Source: an uncultured Bacteroidota bacterium
GTDB taxonomy: Bacteria; Bacteroidota; Bacteroidia; Chitinophagales; Chitinophagaceae
NCBI GenBank assembly: GCA_903853805.1
Contig: CAINUN010000044.1
Location: forward strand, 1 to 64,000
Direction of reading: 5' to 3'
Length of the DNA: 64,000 nucleotides
Shown here in pieces: positions 18,265 to 27,721 of this stretch. The notes under the pieces were generated by a model. That model was not told the DNA's origin. It made no database searches and saw nothing but the letters and a program-made list of their open reading frames with translations. The number at the start of each line of letters is the position of its first letter. Positions within the stretch are counted from its first letter, which is position 1. The translations under genes and the position numbers were made by a program.

Positions 18265-19941
18265 ATGAGTAAGAAAATTGTTCAAGAAACTACCATACCT
18301 ACCGAAAAAACATTTCAAATTAAGTTGCCACTCTTGTGGTTGGCTGTAGCTGTATTCGGATTGTATTTTGCTTCTATCAATTTCGATTTCACGGAATTGG
18401 ACGACAGCATTTTCATTAAAGAACTTTCTTTTTATAACGAGGACATGACCAACCTCGTCACTTCTTTTCAACGGGGCGTGTTTCATCCTACCAACGACAC
18501 CTACTATCGTCCTATCTTCCTCGATGCCATGATTCTCAACTACCATTACAACGAGATGGACATTGCCGGCTATCATTGGGTAAACCTTTTGTTGCACCTA
18601 GGCTGCGTGCTCTTGCTCTTTAAGTTGTTTAGAAAATTGGGCATAGAAACCTTGCCTTCTTTCTTGCTCACTTTATTGTTTGCCATACATCCCGTGTTGT
18701 CGCAGGCTGTTGTGTGGATTCCTGGGCGAAACGACACTTTAATGACCATTTTCCTCTTGCCCTACTTTATCTATTCGCTAGATTATGCCGAGAGTGGTAA
18801 GATAAAATCACTGGTCTTAGCCACTTTCTTTTTGGTCTGTGGTTTCTTCACTAAAGAAACCGCTTTAATTAGTCCGGCTGCCTTGTGGTTGCTCTTGATT
18901 TTTATTAAAGAAATGAAGTGGCTCGACAAGAAAATGTTGGTGCAATATGCCGCATGGATTGGCGGTGCGATTCTATATTTCATCGTAAGAAGTCAGGCTA
19001 CGCTGCAACACAACAAACTCAATCCTGCACAAATATTTCACGATTGCTTCAGAAGATTACCCTTACTCATTCAATACATCGGTAAGATTATCTTGCCTTT
19101 CAACCTCAATGTTTTTCCTATTCTCGAAGACACGGTTTACTACTATGGCATTGCAGCAATAGTGATTTTAGTTGCCATCATCTTTCTTGCAAAAAACAAA
19201 AACATCAAAACCATTTTAGCAGGCTTTGGGGTGTTCTTGGTGTTCTTGGTGCCTGTTTTGTTTGTGCCCAATAGCCTCAACGAACAAACTTTTGAGCATC
19301 GTTTGTACTTGCCCATCATTGGCATTTTAATAGTGTTGTCGCAAACAGCTTTGTTCAAAAACAATTGGAAACCCATGCAACTCACTGCAGTTGTGGTAGG
19401 GATTTGTGCTGTGTTCTCTGTTATCAATTTCCGCCATCAGCAAAACTTTAAAGATGCATTTACGTTTTGGAGTTCTGCGGCCGAAAACTCACCCCACTCT
19501 GCTTATGCGCTCATGATGTATGCAGCCCGCATCAAAGACGATAAGCCCAAACAATATGAGTTTGTGCACAAAGCTTATGCCCTCAATCCCAACGAAAAGT
19601 ATTTGAACTACTACTACGGTTTGATGATGCAAGAAAAAGATTCGATGAAAGAAGCAGAACTACACTTCTTGAAAGAGCAAAAGGTTTCTGATTATTACGA
19701 GTGTGATTTTTATTTGGCAAGATGTGATTTCAATAAAAAAGATTTTCCTACCGCCGCCAAACATTTAGAACGCTACCTCACCCGCGATTCTTTGAACCCA
19801 CAAGCCAATAATAACTTGATGCTTTTGTACATTACTGAATTGAAAAACAAACAGAAAGCACAGGAACAAATTTTGCGCATGAAATATCGTGGAATTCAAG
19901 TGCCACCAAATATGGAACAACAGGCGAATGCTATGCCATAG
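18265..19941 (+). CDS. TMTC-like GT-C glycosyltransferase with C-terminal TPRs
   Basis: This 558-residue membrane protein starts at the ATG at 18265; an in-frame TTG at 18232, directly after the previous stop, is less likely. About ten membrane segments cover residues 20-415. The first luminal loop contains D46-D47 in ELDDS. The segment FAIHP..QAVVWIPGRNDTL (about 139-159) resembles the conserved region of the TMTC/GT105 O-mannosyltransferases and related GT-C enzymes using polyprenyl-phosphate sugars. The C-terminal 150 residues are TPR-like. It probably transfers a lipid-linked sugar onto an extracytoplasmic acceptor; the acceptor is unknown. It may be co-transcribed with the Nramp gene. 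Confidence 0.78.
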   Translation: MSKKIVQETTIPTEKTFQIKLPLLWLAVAVFGLYFASINFDFTELDDSIFIKELSFYNEDMTNLVTSFQRGVFHPTNDTYYRPIFLDAMILNYHYNEMDIAGYHWVNLLLHLGCVLLLFKLFRKLGIETLPSFLLTLLFAIHPVLSQAVVWIPGRNDTLMTIFLLPYFIYSLDYAESGKIKSLVLATFFLVCGFFTKETALISPAALWLLLIFIKEMKWLDKKMLVQYAAWIGGAILYFIVRSQATLQHNKLNPAQIFHDCFRRLPLLIQYIGKIILPFNLNVFPILEDTVYYYGIAAIVILVAIIFLAKNKNIKTILAGFGVFLVFLVPVLFVPNSLNEQTFEHRLYLPIIGILIVLSQTALFKNNWKPMQLTAVVVGICAVFSVINFRHQQNFKDAFTFWSSAAENSPHSAYALMMYAARIKDDKPKQYEFVHKAYALNPNEKYLNYYYGLMMQEKDSMKEAELHFLKEQKVSDYYECDFYLARCDFNKKDFPTAAKHLERYLTRDSLNPQANNNLMLLYITELKNKQKAQEQILRMKYRGIQVPPNMEQQANAMP

Positions 19942-19962
19942 TAGAATTGGAAAATCGTATTT

Positions 19963-19999
19963 AATAAAAGATGCAAAGCTGAGCTTTGCCTCTTTTATT
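19963..19999. terminator. Bidirectional terminator between convergent genes
   Basis: Left arm AATAAAAGATGCAAAGCT pairs with AGCTTTGCCTCTTTTATT with a single mismatch and a very short loop. It lies between the convergent glycosyltransferase and prolyl oligopeptidase genes. Confidence 0.8.
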
Positions 20000-20015
20000 A
20001 TGTTTAATTAATTAC

Positions 20016-22142
20016 CTATTTCTTCCCATATCCTAAGCCCATATTGAAGAGCATAAACGCCCATTTATCGGCTTGTTCTTGAATAATCATGTTGGTTGGT
20101 TTTCCTGCTCCATGACCAGCATTAGTTTCAATGCGAATCAATGTTGGGTTGTTGCAACTTTGCGCATCTTGTAAAGCTGCTGCAAACTTAAATGAGTGTG
20201 CAGGAACTACACGGTCATCATGGTCGCCGGTGAGCACCATGGTTGAAGGGTAACAAGTGCCTTTCTTCGTGTTGTGAACAGGAGAGTATTTGTAGAGATA
20301 ATCAAACATGGGTTTGTTATCATCGGCGGTACCATAATCATAAGCCCAACCTGCGCCAGCAGTGAATTTATGATAACGCAACATGTCTAACACGCCCACA
20401 GCAGGGAAAGCAACCCGAAATAGGTCCGGACGTTGCGTGAGACAAGCACCAACTAATAAGCCACCATTAGAGCCACCAGAAATTGCAAGGAATTCTTTGG
20501 TTGTATATTTTTCATTGATAAGGTATTCGGCAGCAGCAATGAAGTCGTTGAATACGTTTTGCTTTTGTTGCTTGGTACCTGCATCGTGCCATTTGTCGCC
20601 ATACTCGCCGCCCCCACGAATATTGGCTACAGCATAAATGCCACCGTTTTCCATAAACACCATATTGCTTACTGAAAACGAAGGGGTCATGCTAATACTA
20701 AACCCTCCATATCCATAAAGCATCACAGGGTTTTTGCCATTTTGTTTCATCCCTTTTTTGTAGGTGATTATCATTGGAATTGTTGTGCCATCTTCATTGC
20801 CGTAAAACACTTGTTTGCTTTCATAGTCGTCAGCATTGATTTTTAATGTTGGCTTTTTATAAACAGCAGTCAATCCACTAGTAATGTCGTACTTAAAAAT
20901 TGTAGAAGGATAGACATAAGAAGTGAAGGTATAATAGAGTTCATGCTCGGAGCTTTTACCACCAAAACCGCCCGCTGTTCCTAAGCCCGGGAGTGTTATT
21001 TCTTTTTCTTTCTTTCCATTTAAATTGTATTGAAACACTTGCGACACCGCATCTTTTATGTATTGTGCAAACAACTTATTACCGCAGGTCGAAACACTCA
21101 AAGGAAACTGTGTTTCGGGAATTAAATCTTTCCAATTGGCAGGAACAGGGTTGGCAGCATCTACTACCACCAATTTTTTGTTGGGTGCTTTTTGATTGGT
21201 AATGATGTACAACTTGCCATCTTGTGCAAAAACCACATCTTGTTCATAATCAAAACCTGTAACCACCGGAATAATAGGTGCACGGCTCATAGTTAGATTT
21301 TGAATGTAAAGCTCATTGCCATAAGTAGCATTGGCTGCTGAAATGATGAGGAAGTTTTGGTCTTCGGTAACCGTGCCACCAATGTAGCGGCGCGGGGTAG
21401 ATTCGCCACCAAAAATCAAGGCATCCTCTGCTTGTTTTGTGCCTAGTTTGTGGTAATACAATTTATGAATTTGTGTTTTACCCGAAAGCTGACTGCCTTC
21501 TTTGGGCTTGTCGTAGCTACTGTAATAAAAACCATCATTGCCTTTCCATGAAACACCGCTGAACTTCACATCAAAAAGAGTGTCGTCTATTTGTTTTTTA
21601 GTGTTGGTATTAAGGATAATGACTTTGCGCCAATCTGAACCGCCAATTGATATTTGATAAGCACACAATGAACCATCTTTTGTGAAATCGATGCCTGCTA
21701 ACGAGGTGGTGCCATCGGCTGAAAATTTATTGGGGTCGAGAAAAACTTCCGGCTTACTACCGCCTTTTTGACGATACAACACTGATTGATTTTGCAATCC
21801 ATTGTTTTTGTAGAAATAAGTGTAGCCACCTTCTTTAAAAGGCGCCGAATATTTTTCGAAGTTCCAGAGTTCTGAAATTCTTTTGGCAATGGCGCTGCGA
21901 AAAGGAATTTGATTGAGGTAAGCATTGGTCACTTCGTTTTGGCGTTTCACCCAATCTTTGGTGTCGGCAGCCATATCATCTTCGAGCCAACGATAAGGGT
22001 CGGCTACTTTGGTGCCAAAAAAGTCATCGATTTGTGTCCCTTTTTTAGTGTCGGGATATTTGCCTGAGAAGGCTGCGTTTTTTTGCGCAAATACTGTCAT
22101 GCTCATCAACAGAATGGTGGTGCAAATGGATATAAATTTCAT
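20016..22142 (-). CDS. Prolyl oligopeptidase (S9A), exported
   Basis: This 708-residue serine peptidase cleaves peptides after proline. From the ATG at 22142 there is a signal peptide (MKFISICTTILLMSMTVFAQ), then the N-terminal strand and seven-bladed propeller, then the alpha/beta-hydrolase domain. The catalytic triad is S558 (GGSNGG), D642 (GDHDDRVV) and H677 (AGHGAG), spaced as in family S9A. The frame extends to 22280, but the extra 46 residues precede the signal peptide and are encoded by repeat-like non-coding DNA, so I reject them. The gene is monocistronic and convergent with the glycosyltransferase. Confidence 0.95.
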   Translation of the reverse strand: MKFISICTTILLMSMTVFAQKNAAFSGKYPDTKKGTQIDDFFGTKVADPYRWLEDDMAADTKDWVKRQNEVTNAYLNQIPFRSAIAKRISELWNFEKYSAPFKEGGYTYFYKNNGLQNQSVLYRQKGGSKPEVFLDPNKFSADGTTSLAGIDFTKDGSLCAYQISIGGSDWRKVIILNTNTKKQIDDTLFDVKFSGVSWKGNDGFYYSSYDKPKEGSQLSGKTQIHKLYYHKLGTKQAEDALIFGGESTPRRYIGGTVTEDQNFLIISAANATYGNELYIQNLTMSRAPIIPVVTGFDYEQDVVFAQDGKLYIITNQKAPNKKLVVVDAANPVPANWKDLIPETQFPLSVSTCGNKLFAQYIKDAVSQVFQYNLNGKKEKEITLPGLGTAGGFGGKSSEHELYYTFTSYVYPSTIFKYDITSGLTAVYKKPTLKINADDYESKQVFYGNEDGTTIPMIITYKKGMKQNGKNPVMLYGYGGFSISMTPSFSVSNMVFMENGGIYAVANIRGGGEYGDKWHDAGTKQQKQNVFNDFIAAAEYLINEKYTTKEFLAISGGSNGGLLVGACLTQRPDLFRVAFPAVGVLDMLRYHKFTAGAGWAYDYGTADDNKPMFDYLYKYSPVHNTKKGTCYPSTMVLTGDHDDRVVPAHSFKFAAALQDAQSCNNPTLIRIETNAGHGAGKPTNMIIQEQADKWAFMLFNMGLGYGKK

Positions 22143-22340
22143 TGAAGAAAAAATAAGGTTCGAAAATACGGGGAAATGATTAATGGAGGCGCAAATTCCA
22201 ATTTTCAGCAAAGGCACAGAGATGCGAAGATTTAGCGGAACACAAAGAGCTCGAAGAAACGCTAAACTGTGGGATTTCAAAGCAAAAAATCATCGATTAG
22301 GCTTTGCTCTTACCCCCCCGGATAAATCCTCCTTAAGTTA

Positions 22341-22555
22341 AGAGAAACAACTGCACACTCCAGCGATTTCTCCGTGTTCCTCTGAGGCTTCTCTGCAATG
22401 TTCAGAGAAATCTACACACTCTCCAGAGATTTCTCCGTGTTCCTCAGAGGCTTCACTGCAATATTTAGAGAAATCTCTACACTTCCCAGAGGTTTCTCCG
22501 TATACCTCAGAGGTCTCTCTGCGGACCTCAGATGTTTCTCCGCGGAGCTCAGAGA
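22341..22555. repeat. 63-bp tandem repeat, three copies plus a partial
   Basis: Units at 22341-22403, 22404-22466 and 22467-22529 each start AGAGAAA and share the core TTTCTCCGT...CCTC-GAGG; a shortened fourth unit follows (22530-22555). Each unit contains complementary AGAGAAAT and ATTTCTC segments and could fold. The 63-bp period keeps one frame open by chance. There is no CRISPR-like spacer structure. Copies are diverged by several substitutions each. Confidence 0.75.
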
Positions 22556-22661
22556 AGCTTTCACAAAACAGGTACTATCAATTTAACTGTGTAACTAATT
22601 CATTTTCAATACCATAATGTTTTTTGCCTTAAAAAGTCAATTATCATGAAAAAGAATAGAA

Positions 22662-22735
22662 TAAGTTTTTTTTAAAAATAGGGCATCTGGAAACTTCCAG
22701 CTATAAGTTTTTTGAAAAAAAGGGCATCTGGAAAA
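22662..22735. repeat. Pair of direct repeats ending GGGCATCTGGAAA
   Basis: Copies at 22662-22694 and 22704-22735 both read ATAAGTTTTTT, an A-rich stretch, then GGGCATCTGGAAA, and are only 9 bp apart. The first copy overlaps a small palindrome CTGGAA-AC-TTCCAG (22688-22701). Function unknown. Confidence 0.6.
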
Positions 22736-22861
22736 TGAATGTTCAATTTCTTCAATTAAACGTATCATGTCAAAACAGTTTGGCGAAGCATCTGCTTAGC
22801 CCATTAATGCAAGCCTCCAAAAAATAAGAACCTGCTAACAAGATATATAGCGGTCAAAAAC

Positions 22862-22869
22862 TATTTTTG
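22862..22869 (+). promoter_or_regulatory. Predicted -7 box of tamB
   Basis: TATTTTTG matches TAnnTTTG. Transcription would begin near 22875, just before the stop-free tamB frame opens at 22888. No -33 TTG is seen. Confidence 0.4.
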
Positions 22870-22950
22870 TATCTTGTTCAACGCTAAAAGAAAGCAACAC
22901 TGCGCCGGGTTCTAAAAATAATACGCAATATCCTTTTTGTCCTAGTAGGA

Positions 22951-25900
22951 TTGGTGGCAATGCTCGTCATTTCCATCAACCTATCGCCTATTCAAGACTT
23001 TTTGGCCAAGAAGGCTACCGCAGAACTTTCAAAACAACTAAAAACCAAAGTAACCGTTGACCATGTTCGGGTAGATTTTCTCAATCATTTCCTCGTTAGC
23101 GGGGTGTATGTAGAAGACCATCATCAAGACACCTTGCTTTATGCCAGTGAACTGAGTGTGCGCATTACCGATTGGTTTTTTCTTAAGAAAGACCCCCCTG
23201 TGCTTCATTACATTGGGTTGAAAGAAGTGTATGCCCATCTTTACAGAAAAAGAAATTCGAACGAGTGGAACTACCAATTTATCCTCGATGCTTTTGCAAG
23301 CGATAAGAAATCGGGCAAGCAGCAAGATGTAGCCTTTCACTTAGAGCGCATCCACCTTGACAACATTCGGTTTCATATGGATGATGCTTGGGTGGGGCTC
23401 GATTATGATATGGATTTGGGCAACTGTAGCGTGGTGGCTAAAGAAATTGACATGAAGAAGAAGCTCATAAAGCTCGACAACATATTGGTAGATGCTTTTG
23501 CTTTACATTATTACGACTATGAAGGTGGCCGACCGCCTACGCCTAAAAAACCAAAAATCATTGACACCACAGCCTTTAACCCTGACTTGTGGCAAGTGAC
23601 TATTGGCAAATTTGATATTAAGAACAGCGCTTTTAAATATGATGCAACGGAACGTCCGGCTCCAGTAGGCGTGTTTGACCCGCTGCATATAGATGTTCGC
23701 AAAATCAATATCCTCGCTACTAACCTTCAAGTGGTGGGCGATACGCTGTTTGGCAAACTACAGCACTTCAACGCCAAAGAACGTTCTGGATTTTATGTAA
23801 AAAACGCAAGTGCGGATGTATCTGTTTCGCCAAGGGAATCTATTTGCAAGAACCTTGTTTTAGAAACCAATAACAGCAAGCTAGAGCATTATTATGCCAT
23901 GAGCTATAGTCGCTTCCCCGATTTTGAGGACTATATTCATAAAGTAGTGATGACAGGCAACCTTAGCGGTTCGAGCGTTGATTTAAAAGATGTTGCCTTC
24001 TTTGCTCCTGAATTGAAAAGCCTTCCTGAAGTAGTGAAAATATCGGGTTCATTTAAAGGAACCGTGGATAGTCTTGCAGCAAAAAACATTTACATCACCA
24101 ATGGCATTACAAGCATTAAAGGCAATATGAGCATGGTGGGGCTGCCTGATGTGTACACCACCTTAATGCGCTTTGAAGAAGGGGAAATTTTCTTTACCAA
24201 CAATGAGTTGTTTAAATATTCGCCCGAGTTAGCCAAGAATCCCAACGTGGCTTTTGATAAACTCAACTACGTTCAATTTAAAGGAAATGCAGAAGGCTAT
24301 TTAGAGAATTTCACGGCAAAAGGACTCTTAAGTTCCAACTTAGGAACGCTGCAAACCGACATTAGTTTGGATATTCCCAACTTCGAAACCAAATCATCTT
24401 CTTATAAAGGGAAACTCATTACACAAGATTTTGACCTAGGCACTTTACTTCGCCAACCTACAATTGGCAACATAGGATTTGATGCGGACGTAAGCGGCAC
24501 TTCCTTCGACCCATCTAATGCATCCATGCAACTAAGTTCCTCGATAAATCATTTTGAAGTAAATAGCTATCGCTATAAAAACATCAATGCCGATGGGACA
24601 CTCGAAAGAAAAAAGTTTGACGGGAAACTACTTGTTGACGACCCCAATTTGGCATTGGCATTTTATGGAAGCCTGGATTACAGCCAAGAAAACTTAGACA
24701 TTAATGCCACTGCCAACGTACTGAAAAGTGATTTAAAGAAATTGAAATTCACACAAGATAGTGTTGCACTTACTGCTGATTTTGATTTGAATTTTGTGGG
24801 GAATAACATTGATAATTTTAACGGATCTGCCAAACTATACAACATCAACCTATCAAGAGAAAACCGCAGGATTGATGTGGATTCTATTACCGTTAACAGC
24901 CACCATGAAGGCGTTCAAAAAGTGCTTGAAGTTGAGAGTAATGATTTTGCAGCGACTATTAAAGGCAACTTTCAACTATCCTCATTGCCCTATTCTTTTC
25001 AATATTATATAGCGGGCTATTTGCCTAATTATATTAAGTCGCCAACTCATTATGCACCCAACCAAGACTTGAGTTTTCATGTGGTAACAAGACAAGTGGA
25101 TAGTTTGTGGCCTGTGGTTTTTCCAATACTCAAAGGCTTTAATAAAAGCAATATTGATGGCAACCTAAACATGAACAAACAAGCATTGACGCTCAATGCC
25201 CAAATCCCTTTTGGTGCTATTGACAATGTATCGTTTAAAGGTGTGGAATTGAATGGACTTGGAACATTTACCAAACTAAAAGTAGATGCCAACATCAACA
25301 ATGTGGTGGTAGGCAACAATATTCTCTCTGCCTCCATGAATGTAAAAACAGAGTTGGGTAATGATTTGCTGATGTTTGACATTGCAACCAATTCAACAGA
25401 TGCTGTAGGCACAGCAAACATAAAAGGTCGCGCTCATGCTAGTAGTGATACGCTCTACATGAATCTTTTGCCGTCAGAGTTTTATTTAAATAAAGTGAGG
25501 TGGGAAGTACCAGATGGAAACTACTTCACTTTCAGCAAAAACTTTTTGAAAATGCAGAATGTTGTTTTGAAATCAGGCATTCAAAAGGTAGAAGTTTTTT
25601 CTGAAAACGAAACTACCACCCAATCGCTTGTGATTAATGCTCAAAACTTAGATGTGGCTACCCTAGGAAATGTAGCAGGGATAGCAGCTTATGACCCTCG
25701 CGGAAAAATAAATGGACAGGTAAGATTGGACAGCATGTTTCGAGATTTGCAAATAGGCTATGACCTTCATGCAAGTGAGTTTATGTTTGAAAAAGACACC
25801 CTTGGCAATGTAAATCTTGTAGGCAATTATCAAACCGGAAAGAAAATTATTTCGCTTGATCCTCAAAGCGGAATTTACAATGGCAATTCATCTATTAGAA

Positions 25901-27684
25901 CTGTTGGAAGCATTTCATTGGACAGTAATAACAACCAACCATTAAACGGCTATATTCAATTCAATGAAGTGCCATTGAAATGGACAAGTTCTTTTATTGC
26001 AGATGTTGTGAGTCATGTTAAAGGAACTGCTAATGGCACCATTAATATTGCAGGTTCGGCAATAAAACCCGATGTGAACGGCACTTTGACCATTAATAAC
26101 GTTGCTGCTAAAATTGATATCACTGGAACAACCTATAAAATCCCAACTGCTAAGGTTTCAGTTTCAAACACTAAAATCGGACTGAATAATATTCTCGTTT
26201 ACGATACATATAACAACGTTGCAACCATCAATGGAGCCATTAAACATGACCGTTTTACAGACTTTAAATTAGCCATCAACGCAACTTCCGAAAAACTGGA
26301 AACTGTAAACCTTAAAGACTTTGAAAACAACTATTTCTACGGCAACCTTATTTCAAATATTGAACAACTTTCCATCACAGGACCATTTGATAATATTAGT
26401 ATGAATGTAGTAGGCAGCCCTGTTGCTAAATCGCACATTTATATCCCTGTAAAAACTGATGCTGACGTTAATACCTATAGTTATGTAAGCTTCAAAACCC
26501 ACGACCCATTAGTAGTGGTAAAGAAAAACAAACGCACTAAATTCTCGCTTTCACTAACAGCAAAAACAAACCCACTTGCCGAGCTTACATTAGTGCTTGA
26601 CCCAACAACAGGCGATGAAATTAATGCCACAGGCTCTGGAACAATTGATTTAAAAATGCCTGCTGATGGCGACATTAAAGTGAATGGCAAATATGAAATA
26701 GACGATGGAAATTATGTGTTCACCCTTCAACAACTTTTCTTCCACCGAAACTTTACCATTAATTCAGGAAGCACTATAGATTTTCGTGGTGATATGTCGA
26801 ATGTAGAAATGGATATTAAAGGTTTGTATACCACCAAAGCTCGTTTATATGACTTACTTGATGCCAACGAAAAAACGGCTTTGTCAACTGGAAGCACCGA
26901 AGAAAGAGACGAAGCGAAACGGATGCAACCTGTCAATATTTTACTAGACATGAAAGGTTCTTTGGAAGAACCTAAACTTGGCTTTAAAGTTGACCTTGCT
27001 GAGAAACGTTCGGAAACCAACATGGCTTATCAAAAACTAAAACGAATCAATCAAAGTGATCGTGAGTTGTTTGATCAAGTTGCTTCATTGTTGCTCATCA
27101 ATACTTTCATTCCGCCTGAAGGTTGGGTGGGTGCAACGGCTAAGGCTGGTGCAATTAGCAATGTGAGTGAAATCGTATCATCCACAGCATCTACACAACT
27201 CAATAACATTGTCAACAAACTGATTGGCGACCCCGACTTGCAGATTTATTTTAAATACAAAAGTTATAACCTAAACGACCAATCAATTTCAGTAAACGGC
27301 ATCAACAGAAATGAAATTTCTTTCGGCGGTGAAAAGAGTTTTTATAATGATAGATTGATTGTTCAATTAGATAATTATTATGATTGGGGGCGACCTACAT
27401 CCTCAAACTCAAGTACAAGAAACTTAAATCTTGCTGGCGATTTTAGAGTTCATTATCTTTTAACTGAAGATGGCAGGGTTCGACTGAATGCTTTTAGAAC
27501 TAATAGTTATGATGTGTTGTTAGATAGGAATATATGGAGAGGCGGATTTGGAATTGCTTATCGTAGATCATTCAATAATTTTTACGAGTTTTTACACCAT
27601 CAAAAATCATTGCAAGATTCTGTTCAAGTATCACCTCAAGAAAAAACTGAAGTTAAAGGTGGAAGCGGAAATGTGGGTGAGTAA
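22951..27684 (+). CDS. tamB: Translocation/assembly module protein TamB (start uncertain)
   Basis: The protein has about 1577 residues counted from a TTG at 22951. It is an inner-membrane-anchored, beta-rich bridging protein of the AsmA/TamB family, thought to carry lipids or assist outer-membrane protein assembly. The N-terminus (LSPIQDFLAKKATAELSKQL), long repeating beta segments and the C-terminal DUF490 region (from about 1200; 'GSIDFRGDMSNVEMDIKGLY' type) are all family-like. TTG 22951 would cut the membrane anchor in half. The same frame is open upstream to 22888 and encodes RRVLKIIRNILFVLVGLV, a perfect basic-plus-hydrophobic anchor, but it contains no ATG, GTG or TTG. The real start is probably the CTG at 22900. 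The gene is convergent with the MsbA-like gene. Confidence 0.9.
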   Translation: MVAMLVISINLSPIQDFLAKKATAELSKQLKTKVTVDHVRVDFLNHFLVSGVYVEDHHQDTLLYASELSVRITDWFFLKKDPPVLHYIGLKEVYAHLYRKRNSNEWNYQFILDAFASDKKSGKQQDVAFHLERIHLDNIRFHMDDAWVGLDYDMDLGNCSVVAKEIDMKKKLIKLDNILVDAFALHYYDYEGGRPPTPKKPKIIDTTAFNPDLWQVTIGKFDIKNSAFKYDATERPAPVGVFDPLHIDVRKINILATNLQVVGDTLFGKLQHFNAKERSGFYVKNASADVSVSPRESICKNLVLETNNSKLEHYYAMSYSRFPDFEDYIHKVVMTGNLSGSSVDLKDVAFFAPELKSLPEVVKISGSFKGTVDSLAAKNIYITNGITSIKGNMSMVGLPDVYTTLMRFEEGEIFFTNNELFKYSPELAKNPNVAFDKLNYVQFKGNAEGYLENFTAKGLLSSNLGTLQTDISLDIPNFETKSSSYKGKLITQDFDLGTLLRQPTIGNIGFDADVSGTSFDPSNASMQLSSSINHFEVNSYRYKNINADGTLERKKFDGKLLVDDPNLALAFYGSLDYSQENLDINATANVLKSDLKKLKFTQDSVALTADFDLNFVGNNIDNFNGSAKLYNINLSRENRRIDVDSITVNSHHEGVQKVLEVESNDFAATIKGNFQLSSLPYSFQYYIAGYLPNYIKSPTHYAPNQDLSFHVVTRQVDSLWPVVFPILKGFNKSNIDGNLNMNKQALTLNAQIPFGAIDNVSFKGVELNGLGTFTKLKVDANINNVVVGNNILSASMNVKTELGNDLLMFDIATNSTDAVGTANIKGRAHASSDTLYMNLLPSEFYLNKVRWEVPDGNYFTFSKNFLKMQNVVLKSGIQKVEVFSENETTTQSLVINAQNLDVATLGNVAGIAAYDPRGKINGQVRLDSMFRDLQIGYDLHASEFMFEKDTLGNVNLVGNYQTGKKIISLDPQSGIYNGNSSIRTVGSISLDSNNNQPLNGYIQFNEVPLKWTSSFIADVVSHVKGTANGTINIAGSAIKPDVNGTLTINNVAAKIDITGTTYKIPTAKVSVSNTKIGLNNILVYDTYNNVATINGAIKHDRFTDFKLAINATSEKLETVNLKDFENNYFYGNLISNIEQLSITGPFDNISMNVVGSPVAKSHIYIPVKTDADVNTYSYVSFKTHDPLVVVKKNKRTKFSLSLTAKTNPLAELTLVLDPTTGDEINATGSGTIDLKMPADGDIKVNGKYEIDDGNYVFTLQQLFFHRNFTINSGSTIDFRGDMSNVEMDIKGLYTTKARLYDLLDANEKTALSTGSTEERDEAKRMQPVNILLDMKGSLEEPKLGFKVDLAEKRSETNMAYQKLKRINQSDRELFDQVASLLLINTFIPPEGWVGATAKAGAISNVSEIVSSTASTQLNNIVNKLIGDPDLQIYFKYKSYNLNDQSISVNGINRNEISFGGEKSFYNDRLIVQLDNYYDWGRPTSSNSSTRNLNLAGDFRVHYLLTEDGRVRLNAFRTNSYDVLLDRNIWRGGFGIAYRRSFNNFYEFLHHQKSLQDSVQVSPQEKTEVKGGSGNVGE

Positions 27685-27721
27685 AGTAATTGCAGCCATT
27701 AATAAGTAGCTCCAATCTAGT

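Larger units (their letters stand above)
22143..22899. other. Long non-coding region with repeats, upstream of tamB
   Basis: These 757 bp carry no convincing gene. They contain a degenerate relative (22205-22271, opposite orientation) of the 63-bp repeat, the tandem array itself, a pair of 33-bp direct repeats, AT-rich filler, and a TATTTTTG box just before tamB. Open frames such as 22398-22586 only translate the repeat. Confidence 0.7.

Noticed and set aside
22341-22555. Possible CRISPR array
   Set aside because: The units abut each other with no unique spacers, are diverged, and no cas gene is nearby.
22398-22586. 62-codon open frame over the tandem repeat
   Set aside because: It only translates the 63-bp repeat, whose period is a multiple of three; it has no independent coding signal, promoter or start context.
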